NCBI RefSeq assembly: GCF_947488945.1
Contig: NZ_CANLBS010000017.1
Span: 1-64,000 of the forward strand
Source of the DNA: an uncultured Streptomyces sp.
Lineage (GTDB): Bacteria > Actinomycetota > Actinomycetes > Streptomycetales > Streptomycetaceae
Length of the DNA: 64,000 nucleotides
Reading direction: 5' to 3'
Shown: positions 1-7,362 of the stretch, piece after piece
Numbering within the stretch: the first letter of the stretch is position 1
Layout: each line of letters begins with the position of its first letter
The notes under the pieces: generated by a model
What the model saw: only the letters and a program-made list of their open reading frames with translations
What the model was told of the DNA's origin: nothing
Database searches by the model: none
Made by a program: the position numbers and the translations under genes

Positions 1-63
1 GAAACGCCGCTCACCGGTCGCGTCGGGCACAAACTTCACAGGGACAACGATCCTCAAGCTCAC
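1..63 (-). CDS. etfB: Electron transfer flavoprotein beta subunit, N-terminal fragment cut by window edge
   Basis: Reading leftward from a GTG at 61-63, the first 21 codons give MSLRIVVPVKFVPDATGERR followed by Phe. This matches the start of actinobacterial EtfB, usually MSLRIVVCVKYVPDATGDR. An AGGAG ribosome site lies a few bases upstream. EtfB pairs with EtfA to carry electrons from acyl-CoA dehydrogenases to the membrane quinone pool. Only the start is inside the window, so the rest of the gene and any etfA partner cannot be seen. It is divergent from the TetR gene at 174, and its promoter (100-141) shares operators with the ccr operon promoter. Recognition rests on 21 residues only, but the match is distinctive. 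Confidence 0.85.
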   Translation of the reverse strand, partial: MSLRIVVPVKFVPDATGERRF

Positions 64-99
64 GCCGGCTCTCCTACCTGGGGGTCTTTGGTAACGCCG

Positions 100-141
100 A
101 GATTATGGCACTCAGTACCCTCTGTAAAGGTACGTGGTGTC
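100..141 (-). promoter_or_regulatory. etfB promoter with two palindromic operators
   Basis: On the minus strand a -35 TTTACA (123-128) and a -10 TAATCT (100-105) are separated by 17 bp. Operator GGCACTCAGTACC (107-119, plus strand) ends 1 bp from the -10. A weaker copy, GGTACGTGGTGTC (129-141), abuts the -35. The copies are 22 bp apart. The same arrangement occurs at 994-1036 and 32434-32475. Binding of a TetR dimer at each site would block RNA polymerase. The pattern is read directly from the sequence; which protein binds it is inference. Confidence 0.72.
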
Positions 142-173
142 ATATGAGGGCTCGCGGTGCTACCTTGCGCGGC

Positions 174-983
174 ATGACGGATGAGCGCAGGCCGGCGAAG
201 AAGGTCCCCATGAGAGAGGTGCTCGCCTCCGCGGCGTTCGAACTCTTCGTGGAGAAGGGCTTCGAGCGGACCACGGTGGACGACATCGTGGCCCGTGCGG
301 GGGTCGGGCGGCGTTCGTTCTTCCGCTACTTCCCCTCGAAGGAGGACGTGGTCTTCCCCGACCACGAGAGCTGCCTGGCCGAGACCACCGCCTTCCTGGA
401 GGCCGCGGACGGCCGTGATCCGGTCGCTGACGTCTGCGCGGCCGCCCGGATCGTGCTCGGGATGTACGCGGCCAAGCCCGAGTTCTCCGTGCGGCGCTAC
501 CTGCTGACCCGGGAGGTGCCCGGCCTGCGGACCTACGAACTCTCCTTCGTCCGGCGGTACGAGAAGACCTACGGCGATCATCTCAGGCGCTCCTACCGGG
601 AGTTGCCGGACGGCGCGTTGCGGGCCGAGGTGATCGCCGCCTCCGTGGTGGCCGCGCACAACAACGGGCTGCGGCTGTGGCTGCGCTCGGGCGGCAAGGG
701 CGACGCCGAGTCCGCCGTCGAGCAAGGGCTGGCCCTCGTGCGGGAGATGTGGAGCGCACCGCCCCCGGGCTCTGCGTCCCCGGGTGCCGCGTCCCCGGCT
801 GCCCCGTCCTCGGGCGCTACGGCCCCGGGTGCCGCGGTCCCGTCCTCGCCGGGCGCACCCTGCGCGTACTGCGGGGAGGGCGGAGAGGGTGTCGACCGGG
901 ACGTGATCGTCATGGTCGCGCAGCGCGGGACGCCGATGTGGCGCGTCGTGCAGCAGATAGAAGCCGCCGTCGGCGAAAGCTGA
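174..983 (+). CDS. TetR family transcriptional regulator, candidate repressor of etfB/ccr regulon
   Basis: The protein is 269 aa from the ATG at 174. An in-frame ATG at 144 is possible, and neither start has a good ribosome site. The TetR DNA-binding domain covers residues 13-58, with TTVDDIVARAGVGRRSFFRY as the helix-turn-helix. The ligand domain carries MYAAKP and LTREVP motifs that recur in the TetR at 34309-35127. After about residue 200 comes an Ala/Pro/Ser-rich linker, a short CAYC motif and a final helix resembling the end of the paralogue. The gene lies between two promoters with identical paired operators (etfB and the OB-fold gene), so control of both and of itself is likely. The ligand is probably an acyl-CoA, by inference from the targets. 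Confidence 0.85.
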   Translation: MTDERRPAKKVPMREVLASAAFELFVEKGFERTTVDDIVARAGVGRRSFFRYFPSKEDVVFPDHESCLAETTAFLEAADGRDPVADVCAAARIVLGMYAAKPEFSVRRYLLTREVPGLRTYELSFVRRYEKTYGDHLRRSYRELPDGALRAEVIAASVVAAHNNGLRLWLRSGGKGDAESAVEQGLALVREMWSAPPPGSASPGAASPAAPSSGATAPGAAVPSSPGAPCAYCGEGGEGVDRDVIVMVAQRGTPMWRVVQQIEAAVGES

Positions 984-993
984 GCAAATAACC

Positions 994-1036
994 GGCACTC
1001 AGTGTCTTTACCGTTCGACACTCAGTGCCATACGGT
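994..1036 (+). promoter_or_regulatory. Promoter of the OB-fold gene with paired palindromic operators
   Basis: The -35 TTTACC (1008-1013) and -10 TACGGT (1031-1036) are 17 bp apart. Operator GGCACTCAGTGTC (994-1006) sits just before the -35, and GACACTCAGTGCC (1017-1029) ends 1 bp before the -10. The two sites are mirror images of each other and 23 bp apart. The run AGTGCCATACGGT is nearly the same as AGTGCCATACGTT in the ccr promoter. These features are visible in the sequence; repression by the adjacent TetR protein is inferred. Confidence 0.75.
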
Positions 1037-1096
1037 AGTTCTGCGCCGATGAGCGAGGTGTGGCGCAACTGAGCCGAGCGCCAAGGGGGTCGCGAC

Positions 1097-1489
1097 ATGT
1101 TCCAGACGGCAAGTAACACCGCAACCGCACAGCACGGGACCGACGACGAGCGCGGTCTGCTCTACCAGCGCTGCCGCTGGTGCGGCACCGCGTCCTTCCG
1201 GCGCCTGCTCTGTCCGGTGTGCGCGTCGAGCGACTTCACCCCCGAGCGCAGCACGGGCGACGGAGTGGTCGTGCGCACCTCGGTCGTGCACCGCTACACC
1301 CAGGACGCCCGCAACGAGTCGCTGGTGCGGTTCCCCGAGGGCTTCGTCTTCCGCTGCCGCGTCGTGGGCGCCGCCCCGCACCTGGTGGAGGCCGGGGCGC
1401 GGGTCCGTCCCGTGCCGGCGGACGAGGCGGACACCGGGGACGTGGTCCTCGAACTCTGCGAGCCGCCCGCCCGCCGCGACTGGTACTGA
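1097..1489 (+). CDS. Zinc-ribbon plus OB-fold protein (DUF35 / ChsH2-like)
   Basis: The protein is 130 aa. Two CxxC pairs, C26/C29 and C39/C42, form the rubredoxin-like zinc ribbon, and the remaining 80 residues fit the DUF35 OB-fold (VVVRTSVVH, FVFRCRVV). AAGGGG lies 8 bp before the ATG. Proteins of this family usually work with thiolases or acyl-CoA hydratases and dehydrogenases, as a CoA-ester-binding partner. Here it stands alone, with no thiolase next to it. Its promoter carries the same paired operators as etfB and ccr, so it probably belongs to acyl-CoA or ethylmalonyl-CoA metabolism. The precise role is unknown. Confidence 0.8.
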   Translation: MFQTASNTATAQHGTDDERGLLYQRCRWCGTASFRRLLCPVCASSDFTPERSTGDGVVVRTSVVHRYTQDARNESLVRFPEGFVFRCRVVGAAPHLVEAGARVRPVPADEADTGDVVLELCEPPARRDWY

Positions 1490-1538
1490 GCCGGGCGGGC
1501 GGGAGCGATCACGGGGCCGGCCTCGGGCGACGGGCCGG

Positions 1539-2234
1539 TCAGGAGAGCCGCTTGAGCATCTCCTGCGCCAACGGGGCCGAGGACGCCGGATTCTGACCGG
1601 TGATCAGGTTGCGGTCGGTGACCACGTACGGGGCCCACGGGTCGGTCTCCCGGAAGTCCGTGCCGATCTCCACCAGGCGGTCCTGGAGCAGCCACTTGGC
1701 CTTGTCCGCGAGCCCGGCCTGTGTCTCCTCCGCGTTGGTGAAGCCGGTCAGCCGGTAGCCGGCGAAGGCGGGAGTGCCGTCCGGCCGCACGGCGGCCAGC
1801 AGGGCCGCCGGCGCGTGGCAGACGACGCCGAGGGGCTTGCCCGAGTCCAGCGCCTCCACCAGCAGGGCGCCCGAGACCGGATCGACCGCCAGGTCCTCCA
1901 TGGGGCCGTGTCCGCCGGGGTAGAACACCGCGTCGAAGTCCTCCAGCTCCACGTCCTCCAGCCGCACCGGCTCCCGCAGCTCCGTCATCGCCTCCAGCGT
2001 CGCGGCCACCCGGTCCGCCCCCTCCTGGCCGCCGTTCGCCCCGGGCGCCAGGCTGCCCCGGTCCACCGTCGGCTCGACGCCGCCGGGGGTCGCCACCACG
2101 ACCTGGTGACCCGCTCCCTTGAACGCCTCGTACGGGGCGGCGGCCTCCTCCGCCCAGAAACCGGTCGGGTGCTTGGTGCCGTCTGCCAGCGTCCAGAAGT
2201 CGGCGCCGGTCATCACGAACAGAATCTTTGCCAT
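1539..2234 (-). CDS. DJ-1/PfpI family protein (type 1 glutamine amidotransferase-like)
   Basis: The protein is 231 aa from the second ATG (MAKILFVMTG). A further ATG nine bases upstream would add only three residues. The nucleophile elbow reads GVVCHAPAALL, with the family Cys followed by His. FYPGGHGPMEDL is the typical oxyanion/Glu region of the HchA/YdeA-like group. Relatives act as glyoxalase III-type or Maillard deglycases, or as chaperone-like stress proteins. The gene stands alone, convergent with the OB-fold gene. The substrate cannot be told from sequence. Confidence 0.85.
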   Translation of the reverse strand: MAKILFVMTGADFWTLADGTKHPTGFWAEEAAAPYEAFKGAGHQVVVATPGGVEPTVDRGSLAPGANGGQEGADRVAATLEAMTELREPVRLEDVELEDFDAVFYPGGHGPMEDLAVDPVSGALLVEALDSGKPLGVVCHAPAALLAAVRPDGTPAFAGYRLTGFTNAEETQAGLADKAKWLLQDRLVEIGTDFRETDPWAPYVVTDRNLITGQNPASSAPLAQEMLKRLS

Positions 2235-2775
2235 GTCGCACATCTCCTGAGCAGGCGGTCACTGACCCATCGACCGTAGGACGGATCACCCGTCCAGCGC
2301 CAATGCGCGCCCCGTCGTACGGGGACGCCGGGCGCGTGCCGGTACGGCAGTACGCCCCACCGGACGCGGCACCCCGCCCCACAGACCCCGCTCCCGCACA
2401 CGCACACGCCGCCGGGGAAAACGCCTTGCCCGTCGCGCTTCCGCCGTGCCACAGTGGCCCGCGCCTCCGCCCCCGGAGCGCGCACACCGTCCCAGGCAGA
2501 GGAACGAAGTCCATGGTTGCGGCGCCCCTCAGCGGCCGCCGTCGGTCCTGAGCCTCCCGCTTCCCCGAAGCGGCAGGCCCGGTGCGTCCCGCCCGTCGTC
2601 GCGCGGCGGGACCGGCAGTGAACCGTCCGTCACCGTACGGCGGCCCCACGACGCGGTGCTCACCCGCACCGCCGCCCTCCCCCCGCGCGGGGGGAGCGGT
2701 CCGACATGCCCGCGTGCCCACCCGCCGGTCCGGCGGGGGTACGTCCATCCGTCTTCCCGTGAGGTCACCACCACC
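2235..2775. other. Intergenic DNA with a mini-ORF and two perfect hairpins
   Basis: No standard gene fits here. A 12-codon ORF (MVAAPLSGRRRS, ATG at 2513) follows an AGAGGAACG run. Downstream are a perfect 20-bp palindrome at 2677-2696 (CTCCCCCC-GCGC-GGGGGGAG) and a second hairpin at 2721-2737 (8-bp arms, 1-nt loop). Both lie 5' of the GNAT gene at 2776, so this may be a structured leader. Neither hairpin is followed by a T-run. Confidence 0.4.
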
Positions 2776-3549
2776 GTGGACACCATCGTCCAGCGTTTCG
2801 CCGTCACCCATCTCCGCCGCCGGCCCGAAGCCGTCGAGACCGGAGGCTTCGTCGCCGGGTTCGACCCCGCCACCACCAGCCCCCACCTGAACTACGCCAC
2901 CCCGCTGCCCGGCGCCGAGCCGACCCCGGCCGACGTGCGGGCCCTGATCGACGCGTTCCGGTCCCGGGGCCTGCTGCCCCGGCTCGAATTCGCCCCCGCG
3001 GCGGCGCCCGGCGCCGAACGGGCCCTGCGGGACGCCGGTTTCACCACCGAGGCCGAGCACACCTACCTCCTGTGCACCCCGGCCGCCCTGGTCGTGCCGC
3101 CCGGCCCGGAGGCCGGTGGCCCGGCGGTCGAAGCACCGTACGGCGACGAGGACTTCCGCGCGATCGACGCCGCGCTCGGTGAGGCGTTCGGCGGGGTGTT
3201 CGCCCCGTCGCCCGAAGGGGCCGCGCGGCTGCGGCGGACCGAGGACGGCGGCGGTGCGGTGCGCTTCGTCCGTGCCCCGGACGGCTCCTGCGCCGGGGGC
3301 GCGTCCTGCTCCGCCCCCGCCGTCGGCACCTGCGAGCTCGCCGGGGTCGGCACCCGCCCCGCCTTCCGCGGCCGGGGTATCGCGGCAGCCGTCACCGCCG
3401 CACTGACCGGAGCCATGTTCGATCGGGGAGCGGAATCCGTCTGGCTGGAGTACGGCGGCGACGGCTCCCGCCGCGTCTACGAGCGGGTGGGCTTCCGTAC
3501 CGGGGGAACCCGGCTGTACCTCTCCCTGGCACCCGCACCCACCGGCTGA
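2776..3549 (+). CDS. GNAT family N-acetyltransferase
   Basis: The protein is 257 aa from the GTG at 2776, chosen because upstream codons in this frame look non-coding. The second half holds the acetyl-CoA loop GVGTRPAFRGRGIA (R-x-x-G-x-G/A type), followed by a helix and the C-terminal VWLEYGGDGSRRVYERVGFR, as in standard GNAT folds. The N-terminal half is a degenerate GNAT-like domain, so the layout is two-domain. The ribosome site is weak. There is no operon partner, and the acceptor is unknown. Confidence 0.8.
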   Translation: MDTIVQRFAVTHLRRRPEAVETGGFVAGFDPATTSPHLNYATPLPGAEPTPADVRALIDAFRSRGLLPRLEFAPAAAPGAERALRDAGFTTEAEHTYLLCTPAALVVPPGPEAGGPAVEAPYGDEDFRAIDAALGEAFGGVFAPSPEGAARLRRTEDGGGAVRFVRAPDGSCAGGASCSAPAVGTCELAGVGTRPAFRGRGIAAAVTAALTGAMFDRGAESVWLEYGGDGSRRVYERVGFRTGGTRLYLSLAPAPTG

Positions 3550-3686
3550 CGGAACCGGGCGGGCGGCGGGGGCGGGCGGCGCGGGGGCGGGCCGCGCCCC
3601 TCCGTTCGCCCAGAGTTCCGCCGCCCGCACCCGCCGGTTCTCCGGGCCCCCGCCACCGGCCCGGGGCGCCGTGCAAAAGTGGACGC

Positions 3687-4583
3687 ATGATCGATGACTT
3701 CCTCGCCGCCCTCGTGCGGGACGCCGGCCCCGCCCACCGCACCGCCTCCCCGCAGGCGTCCGCACCGGAGACGGACGGCCCGCTCGCGCGGGTCGGGGCG
3801 GCGGTCCGCGCCGCGGCGGCCGCCGAGATCATGCCCCGGTTCCGTCAGCTCGCCGACAGCGACATCGTGCAGAAGAACGGCCCGCACGACCTGGTCACCA
3901 CCGCCGACCGGCTCGCCGAGGAGCATCTCACCGCCGCCCTGACGAAGCTGCTGCCCGGTTCCGTCGTCGTCGGCGAGGAGGCGGTGCACGCCGATCCGTC
4001 GGTGTACGAGGCGCTGACCGGCGACGCGCCCGTGTGGATCGTGGACCCCGTCGACGGGACCCGCCAGTTCGTGCGCGGCGAGACCGGTTTCTGCACCCTG
4101 GTGGCGCTGGCCCACCGGGGCGAGTTGCTCGCCTCGTGGACGTACGCCGCCGCCCTCGACGTCATGGCGGTCGCCGTACGCGGCTGCGGCGCCACCGTCG
4201 ACGGAGCGCCGATACGGTCCGGCTCGCCCGCCCCCGGCGCGGTGCTGCGCGTCGCCATGTCCCACCCCGACTACACCGACGAGGCCCAGAAGCGGGCGCT
4301 GCTCGGTCTGCGAACCGAGGGGATCGACGCCCGCCCGTGCGGATCGGCCGGACTCGAATACCTCGCCGTGGCCCGGGGCCACCTCGACGCCCTCGCCTTC
4401 AACTGGGAGTACGCCTGGGACCACGCGGCGGGGCTGCTGCTGGTCGCCGAGGCGGGCGGCACCCACGCCACGCTGTCCGGCGCCCCGTTCCGCCTGGCCG
4501 GCGGCAACGACCTGCCGTTCGTGATCGGCCGGGACACGGCGACCGTCGAGACCGTCCTCACCGCCCTGCGCACCGGAGCCTGA
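3687..4583 (+). CDS. Inositol monophosphatase family protein
   Basis: The protein is 298 aa. The three metal-binding signatures are present: GEEA at residues 96-99, WIVDPVDGTRQF starting at 117, and WDHAAGLLL at 245. The family dephosphorylates inositol-1-phosphate, histidinol-phosphate, fructose-1,6-bisphosphate or 3'-phosphoadenosine-5'-phosphate using Mg2+. The N-terminal 35 residues are longer than usual and low in complexity. The stop codon lies in the first unit of a 25-bp tandem array (4580-4728). The substrate is unassigned. Confidence 0.87.
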   Translation: MIDDFLAALVRDAGPAHRTASPQASAPETDGPLARVGAAVRAAAAAEIMPRFRQLADSDIVQKNGPHDLVTTADRLAEEHLTAALTKLLPGSVVVGEEAVHADPSVYEALTGDAPVWIVDPVDGTRQFVRGETGFCTLVALAHRGELLASWTYAAALDVMAVAVRGCGATVDGAPIRSGSPAPGAVLRVAMSHPDYTDEAQKRALLGLRTEGIDARPCGSAGLEYLAVARGHLDALAFNWEYAWDHAAGLLLVAEAGGTHATLSGAPFRLAGGNDLPFVIGRDTATVETVLTALRTGA

Positions 4584-4728
4584 GACCACGCGGCGCGTCG
4601 GCGCCCGAGGCCGTGCCGCGCACAGGTGCCTGAGGCCCCGCCGCGCACCGTCGCCCGAGACCCCGCCGCGCGCCCGTGCCCGAGGCCGTGCCGCGCGCCC
4701 GCGCCCGAAACGCCCCGCGCGCCCACGC
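4580..4728. repeat. 25-bp tandem array, six imperfect copies
   Basis: Copies begin at 4580, 4605, 4630, 4655, 4680 and 4705. The last is 24 bp. A unit reads about CCGAGGCCGTGCCGCGCGCC plus CGCGC, with a few changes in each copy. The array starts at the stop codon of the inositol-monophosphatase-like gene and ends 25 bp from the stop of the convergent nucleotidyltransferase gene. Confidence 0.85.
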
Positions 4729-4753
4729 CCTGGATCACGGAACGTCCGGGGGC

Positions 4754-5566
4754 TCAGCGGCCCAACGCCGCCCGCACCTCGCGCACCAGGTCGCCCGCCG
4801 CGCGTACCGACGCCGTGTCCAGACCGCGCAGGCACGCCCCCGCCCGCTCCGCGAACCCCGGGGGAGCGTCCGGCAGGGCCGCGGCGGCGGCCAGGGCGCC
4901 CTTCTCGTTGAGGCACCAGACCCGGTGGTGGGCGTGCAGCGCCTGCGCCAGCACGCCGAACGCCCGGGACAGGCACAGAGACACGTGGAGGGTGTCGCCG
5001 CGGGGCGCCGACTTCTCGGCCGACGCGACCGAGAACTCCGCCTCCCACGAGGCGTCCACCAGCGCACGGCGCAACGCCTCGGGATAGTGCAGGGTTTCCG
5101 CCCGCAGCGCCGCCAACTCCCCTTCGGGGTCCGCCAGTACCCGACCGAGCGCCACTTCGCCCGGATAGCACGGCGACCAGAATCCGAGGGGGTGGCCCGG
5201 CTGGACGCCCACCTCGTACCGCCCCCGCCGGCAGTCCGCCCACACCGCCCGCACCCGGTCCAGGTCGCGCAGGATCAGGTCCACCGCGACACCGTCGATC
5301 CGCAGCCACGCACCGCCGTCGACCCACGGTCCCCAGCCGCCCGGACCCGTCACCTCGGCCGGTGAACCCTGCGCCCGTGCCGCCACGGCGGCGAGCGCTC
5401 CGAGGTCGAGCGGGCGCCGGTAGTAGACGCCCAGGTCCCAGTCCGACTCGGGGCGGTGGGCGCCGCGTGCGCGGCTGCCGCCCAGGGCGACGGCGCGGAC
5501 CCCGGGGACGGAGGCCAAGCGCGCCGAGAGGTCCGCGATGTCGGGCTCGGAGGGGGGCCGGGTCAT
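4754..5566 (-). CDS. Nucleotidyltransferase domain protein
   Basis: The protein is 270 aa from the ATG at 5566. The signature GGSRARGAHRPESDWDLGVY (residues 29-48) is the GSxARGx5SDxDL motif of the pol-beta-type nucleotidyltransferase fold, with the two catalytic acids in SDWD. The C-terminal part is helical, with conserved Trp and Asp. Relatives include kanamycin nucleotidyltransferase-like and MNT-type proteins. No HEPN partner gene is nearby. It is divergent from the FAD oxidoreductase gene, and the starts are about 85 bp apart. The substrate is unknown. Confidence 0.82.
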   Translation of the reverse strand: MTRPPSEPDIADLSARLASVPGVRAVALGGSRARGAHRPESDWDLGVYYRRPLDLGALAAVAARAQGSPAEVTGPGGWGPWVDGGAWLRIDGVAVDLILRDLDRVRAVWADCRRGRYEVGVQPGHPLGFWSPCYPGEVALGRVLADPEGELAALRAETLHYPEALRRALVDASWEAEFSVASAEKSAPRGDTLHVSLCLSRAFGVLAQALHAHHRVWCLNEKGALAAAAALPDAPPGFAERAGACLRGLDTASVRAAGDLVREVRAALGR

Positions 5567-5651
5567 GCGGCGGAGACTACCCGCCGGTCCGCCGCCGGCG
5601 CGGACGAATATCCTGTGCCCCTTGCCGGTCGCCCGACGAAGGAGTCCCAGG

Positions 5652-7070
5652 ATGCCGTCGATGCTCGATGCCGTCGTGGTGGGGGCGGGCCCCAACGGAC
5701 TGACCGCCGCCGCCGAACTGGCCCGCCGGGGCTGCGCCGTGGAGGTGTTCGAGGCCGCCGACACCGTCGGCGGCGGGGCTCGCACGCAGGAGCTGACGCT
5801 GCCCGGCTTCCGCCACGACCCGTGCTCGGCCGTGCATCCGCTGGGCATCGGTTCCCCGGCGTTCGCCGACATGCCGCTCGCCCGGCACGGCCTGCAATGG
5901 CTCCAGCCCGAACTCGCCCTCGCCCACCCGTTCCCCGACGGCACCGCCGCCGTGCTGAACCGGGGCGTGGGGGAGACCGCGATGTCCCTCGGACCGCGCG
6001 ACGCCGGTGCGTACCGCAGGCTGGTCGCCCCCTACGTGGGCCACTGGGAGACCCTCGCGCAGGACTTCCTGCGCACGCCCTGGCTCGGCCTGCCCCGCGA
6101 CCCGTACCGCTGGGTCCGGTTCGGACTCGACGCCCTGCAACCCGCCACCCTCCTGTCCCGCCGCTTCCGGGACGAGAAGGCACGGGCCCTGATGGCGGGC
6201 CTCGCCGCCCACGCCATCGCCCCCACCAGCGGCATCGCCACCGGCGGCATCGCCCTGCTCTTCGCGCTCGCCGCGCACGCCAAGGGCTGGCCGGTGCCGC
6301 GCGGCGGCTCGCAGGCCATCGCCGACGCCCTCGCCTCGTACCTGCGCGAGCAGGGCGGCACGATCCGTACCGGCGTCGAGGTCAAGCGCCTGGACGAACT
6401 GCCGCCCGCCCGCGCGTACGTCTTCGACACCTCGCCGACCGCCCTCGCCCGCATCGCCGGACTCGGCGACGCCTACCGGGGCTACCGCTACGGCGCCGCC
6501 GCGTTCAAGATCGACTACGCGCTCTCCGGACCGGTGCCCTGGACCTCGCCGGAGGCGCGCCGCGCAGGGACCGTGCACGTCGGGCCGACGGCACCGGAGA
6601 TCGACGCCGCGCTGCGCGCCGCCGTCGAGGGCCGTGACCCCGACGTCCCCTTCCTCATCACCGCCCAGCCCAGCCTGATCGACCCGTCCCGCGCCCCGGA
6701 GGGCCGTCACGTCTTCTGGGTGTACGGGCACGTGCCGGCGGGCTGGGAGGGCGACGCCACCGAGGTCATCGAGCGCCAGCTCGAACGGTTCGCCCCCGGC
6801 TTCCGCGACCTGGTGCTGGCCCGCGCCGTCTCCGGCCCGCCGCAGCTCGCCGCGCACAACGCCAACTACGTCGGCGGCGACATCGCCTGCGGCGCGTTCG
6901 CCGGGCTCCAGACCGTCGTCCGCCCGGCCCTGGCCCGCGTCCCGTACGCCACCGCGCACCCCGCGGTCTTCCTCTGCTCGTCCGCCACCCCGCCCGGCCC
7001 CGGCGTCCACGGCATGCCGGGCCACCACGCCGCCCGCGCCGTCTGGCGCCGCCTGCGCGCGGAGGCGTGA
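5652..7070 (+). CDS. Phytoene-desaturase-like NAD(P)/FAD-dependent oxidoreductase
   Basis: The protein is 472 aa. AAGGAG sits about 8 bp before the ATG at 5652. The N-terminal Rossmann motif GAGPNG (residues 11-16) is followed by the acidic end of the second strand (EVFEAAD) and GGGARTQEL. The C-terminal region has the FAD-closing GxHGMPGHHAA segment. The family includes carotenoid desaturases, amine oxidases and human PYROXD2-like proteins. No carotenoid genes are nearby, so the substrate is not assigned. Confidence 0.85.
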   Translation: MPSMLDAVVVGAGPNGLTAAAELARRGCAVEVFEAADTVGGGARTQELTLPGFRHDPCSAVHPLGIGSPAFADMPLARHGLQWLQPELALAHPFPDGTAAVLNRGVGETAMSLGPRDAGAYRRLVAPYVGHWETLAQDFLRTPWLGLPRDPYRWVRFGLDALQPATLLSRRFRDEKARALMAGLAAHAIAPTSGIATGGIALLFALAAHAKGWPVPRGGSQAIADALASYLREQGGTIRTGVEVKRLDELPPARAYVFDTSPTALARIAGLGDAYRGYRYGAAAFKIDYALSGPVPWTSPEARRAGTVHVGPTAPEIDAALRAAVEGRDPDVPFLITAQPSLIDPSRAPEGRHVFWVYGHVPAGWEGDATEVIERQLERFAPGFRDLVLARAVSGPPQLAAHNANYVGGDIACGAFAGLQTVVRPALARVPYATAHPAVFLCSSATPPGPGVHGMPGHHAARAVWRRLRAEA

Positions 7071-7181
7071 CCGGGCACGGGGCGCAGGGGGCGGTGTGCC
7101 GGGCGCGGGGTGCCGAGTGGCTCCGAGAGGCGGAGCAGGGACCGCGGTGCGCGCCGGAGCATGAGCGGGCGTGCCGGGAGA

Positions 7182-7255
7182 GCTACGCACCGGCGCGCTC
7201 CGGAGGGCTACGCACCGGCGCGCTCCGGAGGGCTACGCACCGGCGCGCTCCGGAG
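7182..7255. repeat. 25-bp tandem array, three near-identical copies
   Basis: The unit GCTACGCACCGGCGCGCTCC plus GGAGG starts at 7182, 7207 and 7232. The third copy lacks its last base. Copies are otherwise identical, so the array is young or actively kept uniform. It lies between the FAD oxidoreductase stop and the Ada-AlkA start, 108 bp upstream of the latter, so it may be in its promoter or leader. Confidence 0.9.
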
Positions 7256-7362
7256 CACGCGGGGGACCGTTGAGGTGCGGGGCGCGCCGGGGGCCCCGGT
7301 CCGCCGACCCCCATGTCGGATTCTCGCCAGCTTCCACTTCCGCGGTGACCGATGCTTGGAGC

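Noticed and set aside
1294..3765. Very long open frame on the minus strand (over 800 codons)
   Set aside because: It is the antisense shadow of several real genes in high-GC DNA. Its product is Arg/Gly-rich without domains, and it overlaps the DJ-1 gene in another frame.
4580..7255. 25-bp arrays as CRISPR
   Set aside because: Units are directly adjacent with no spacers, and no cas genes are present.
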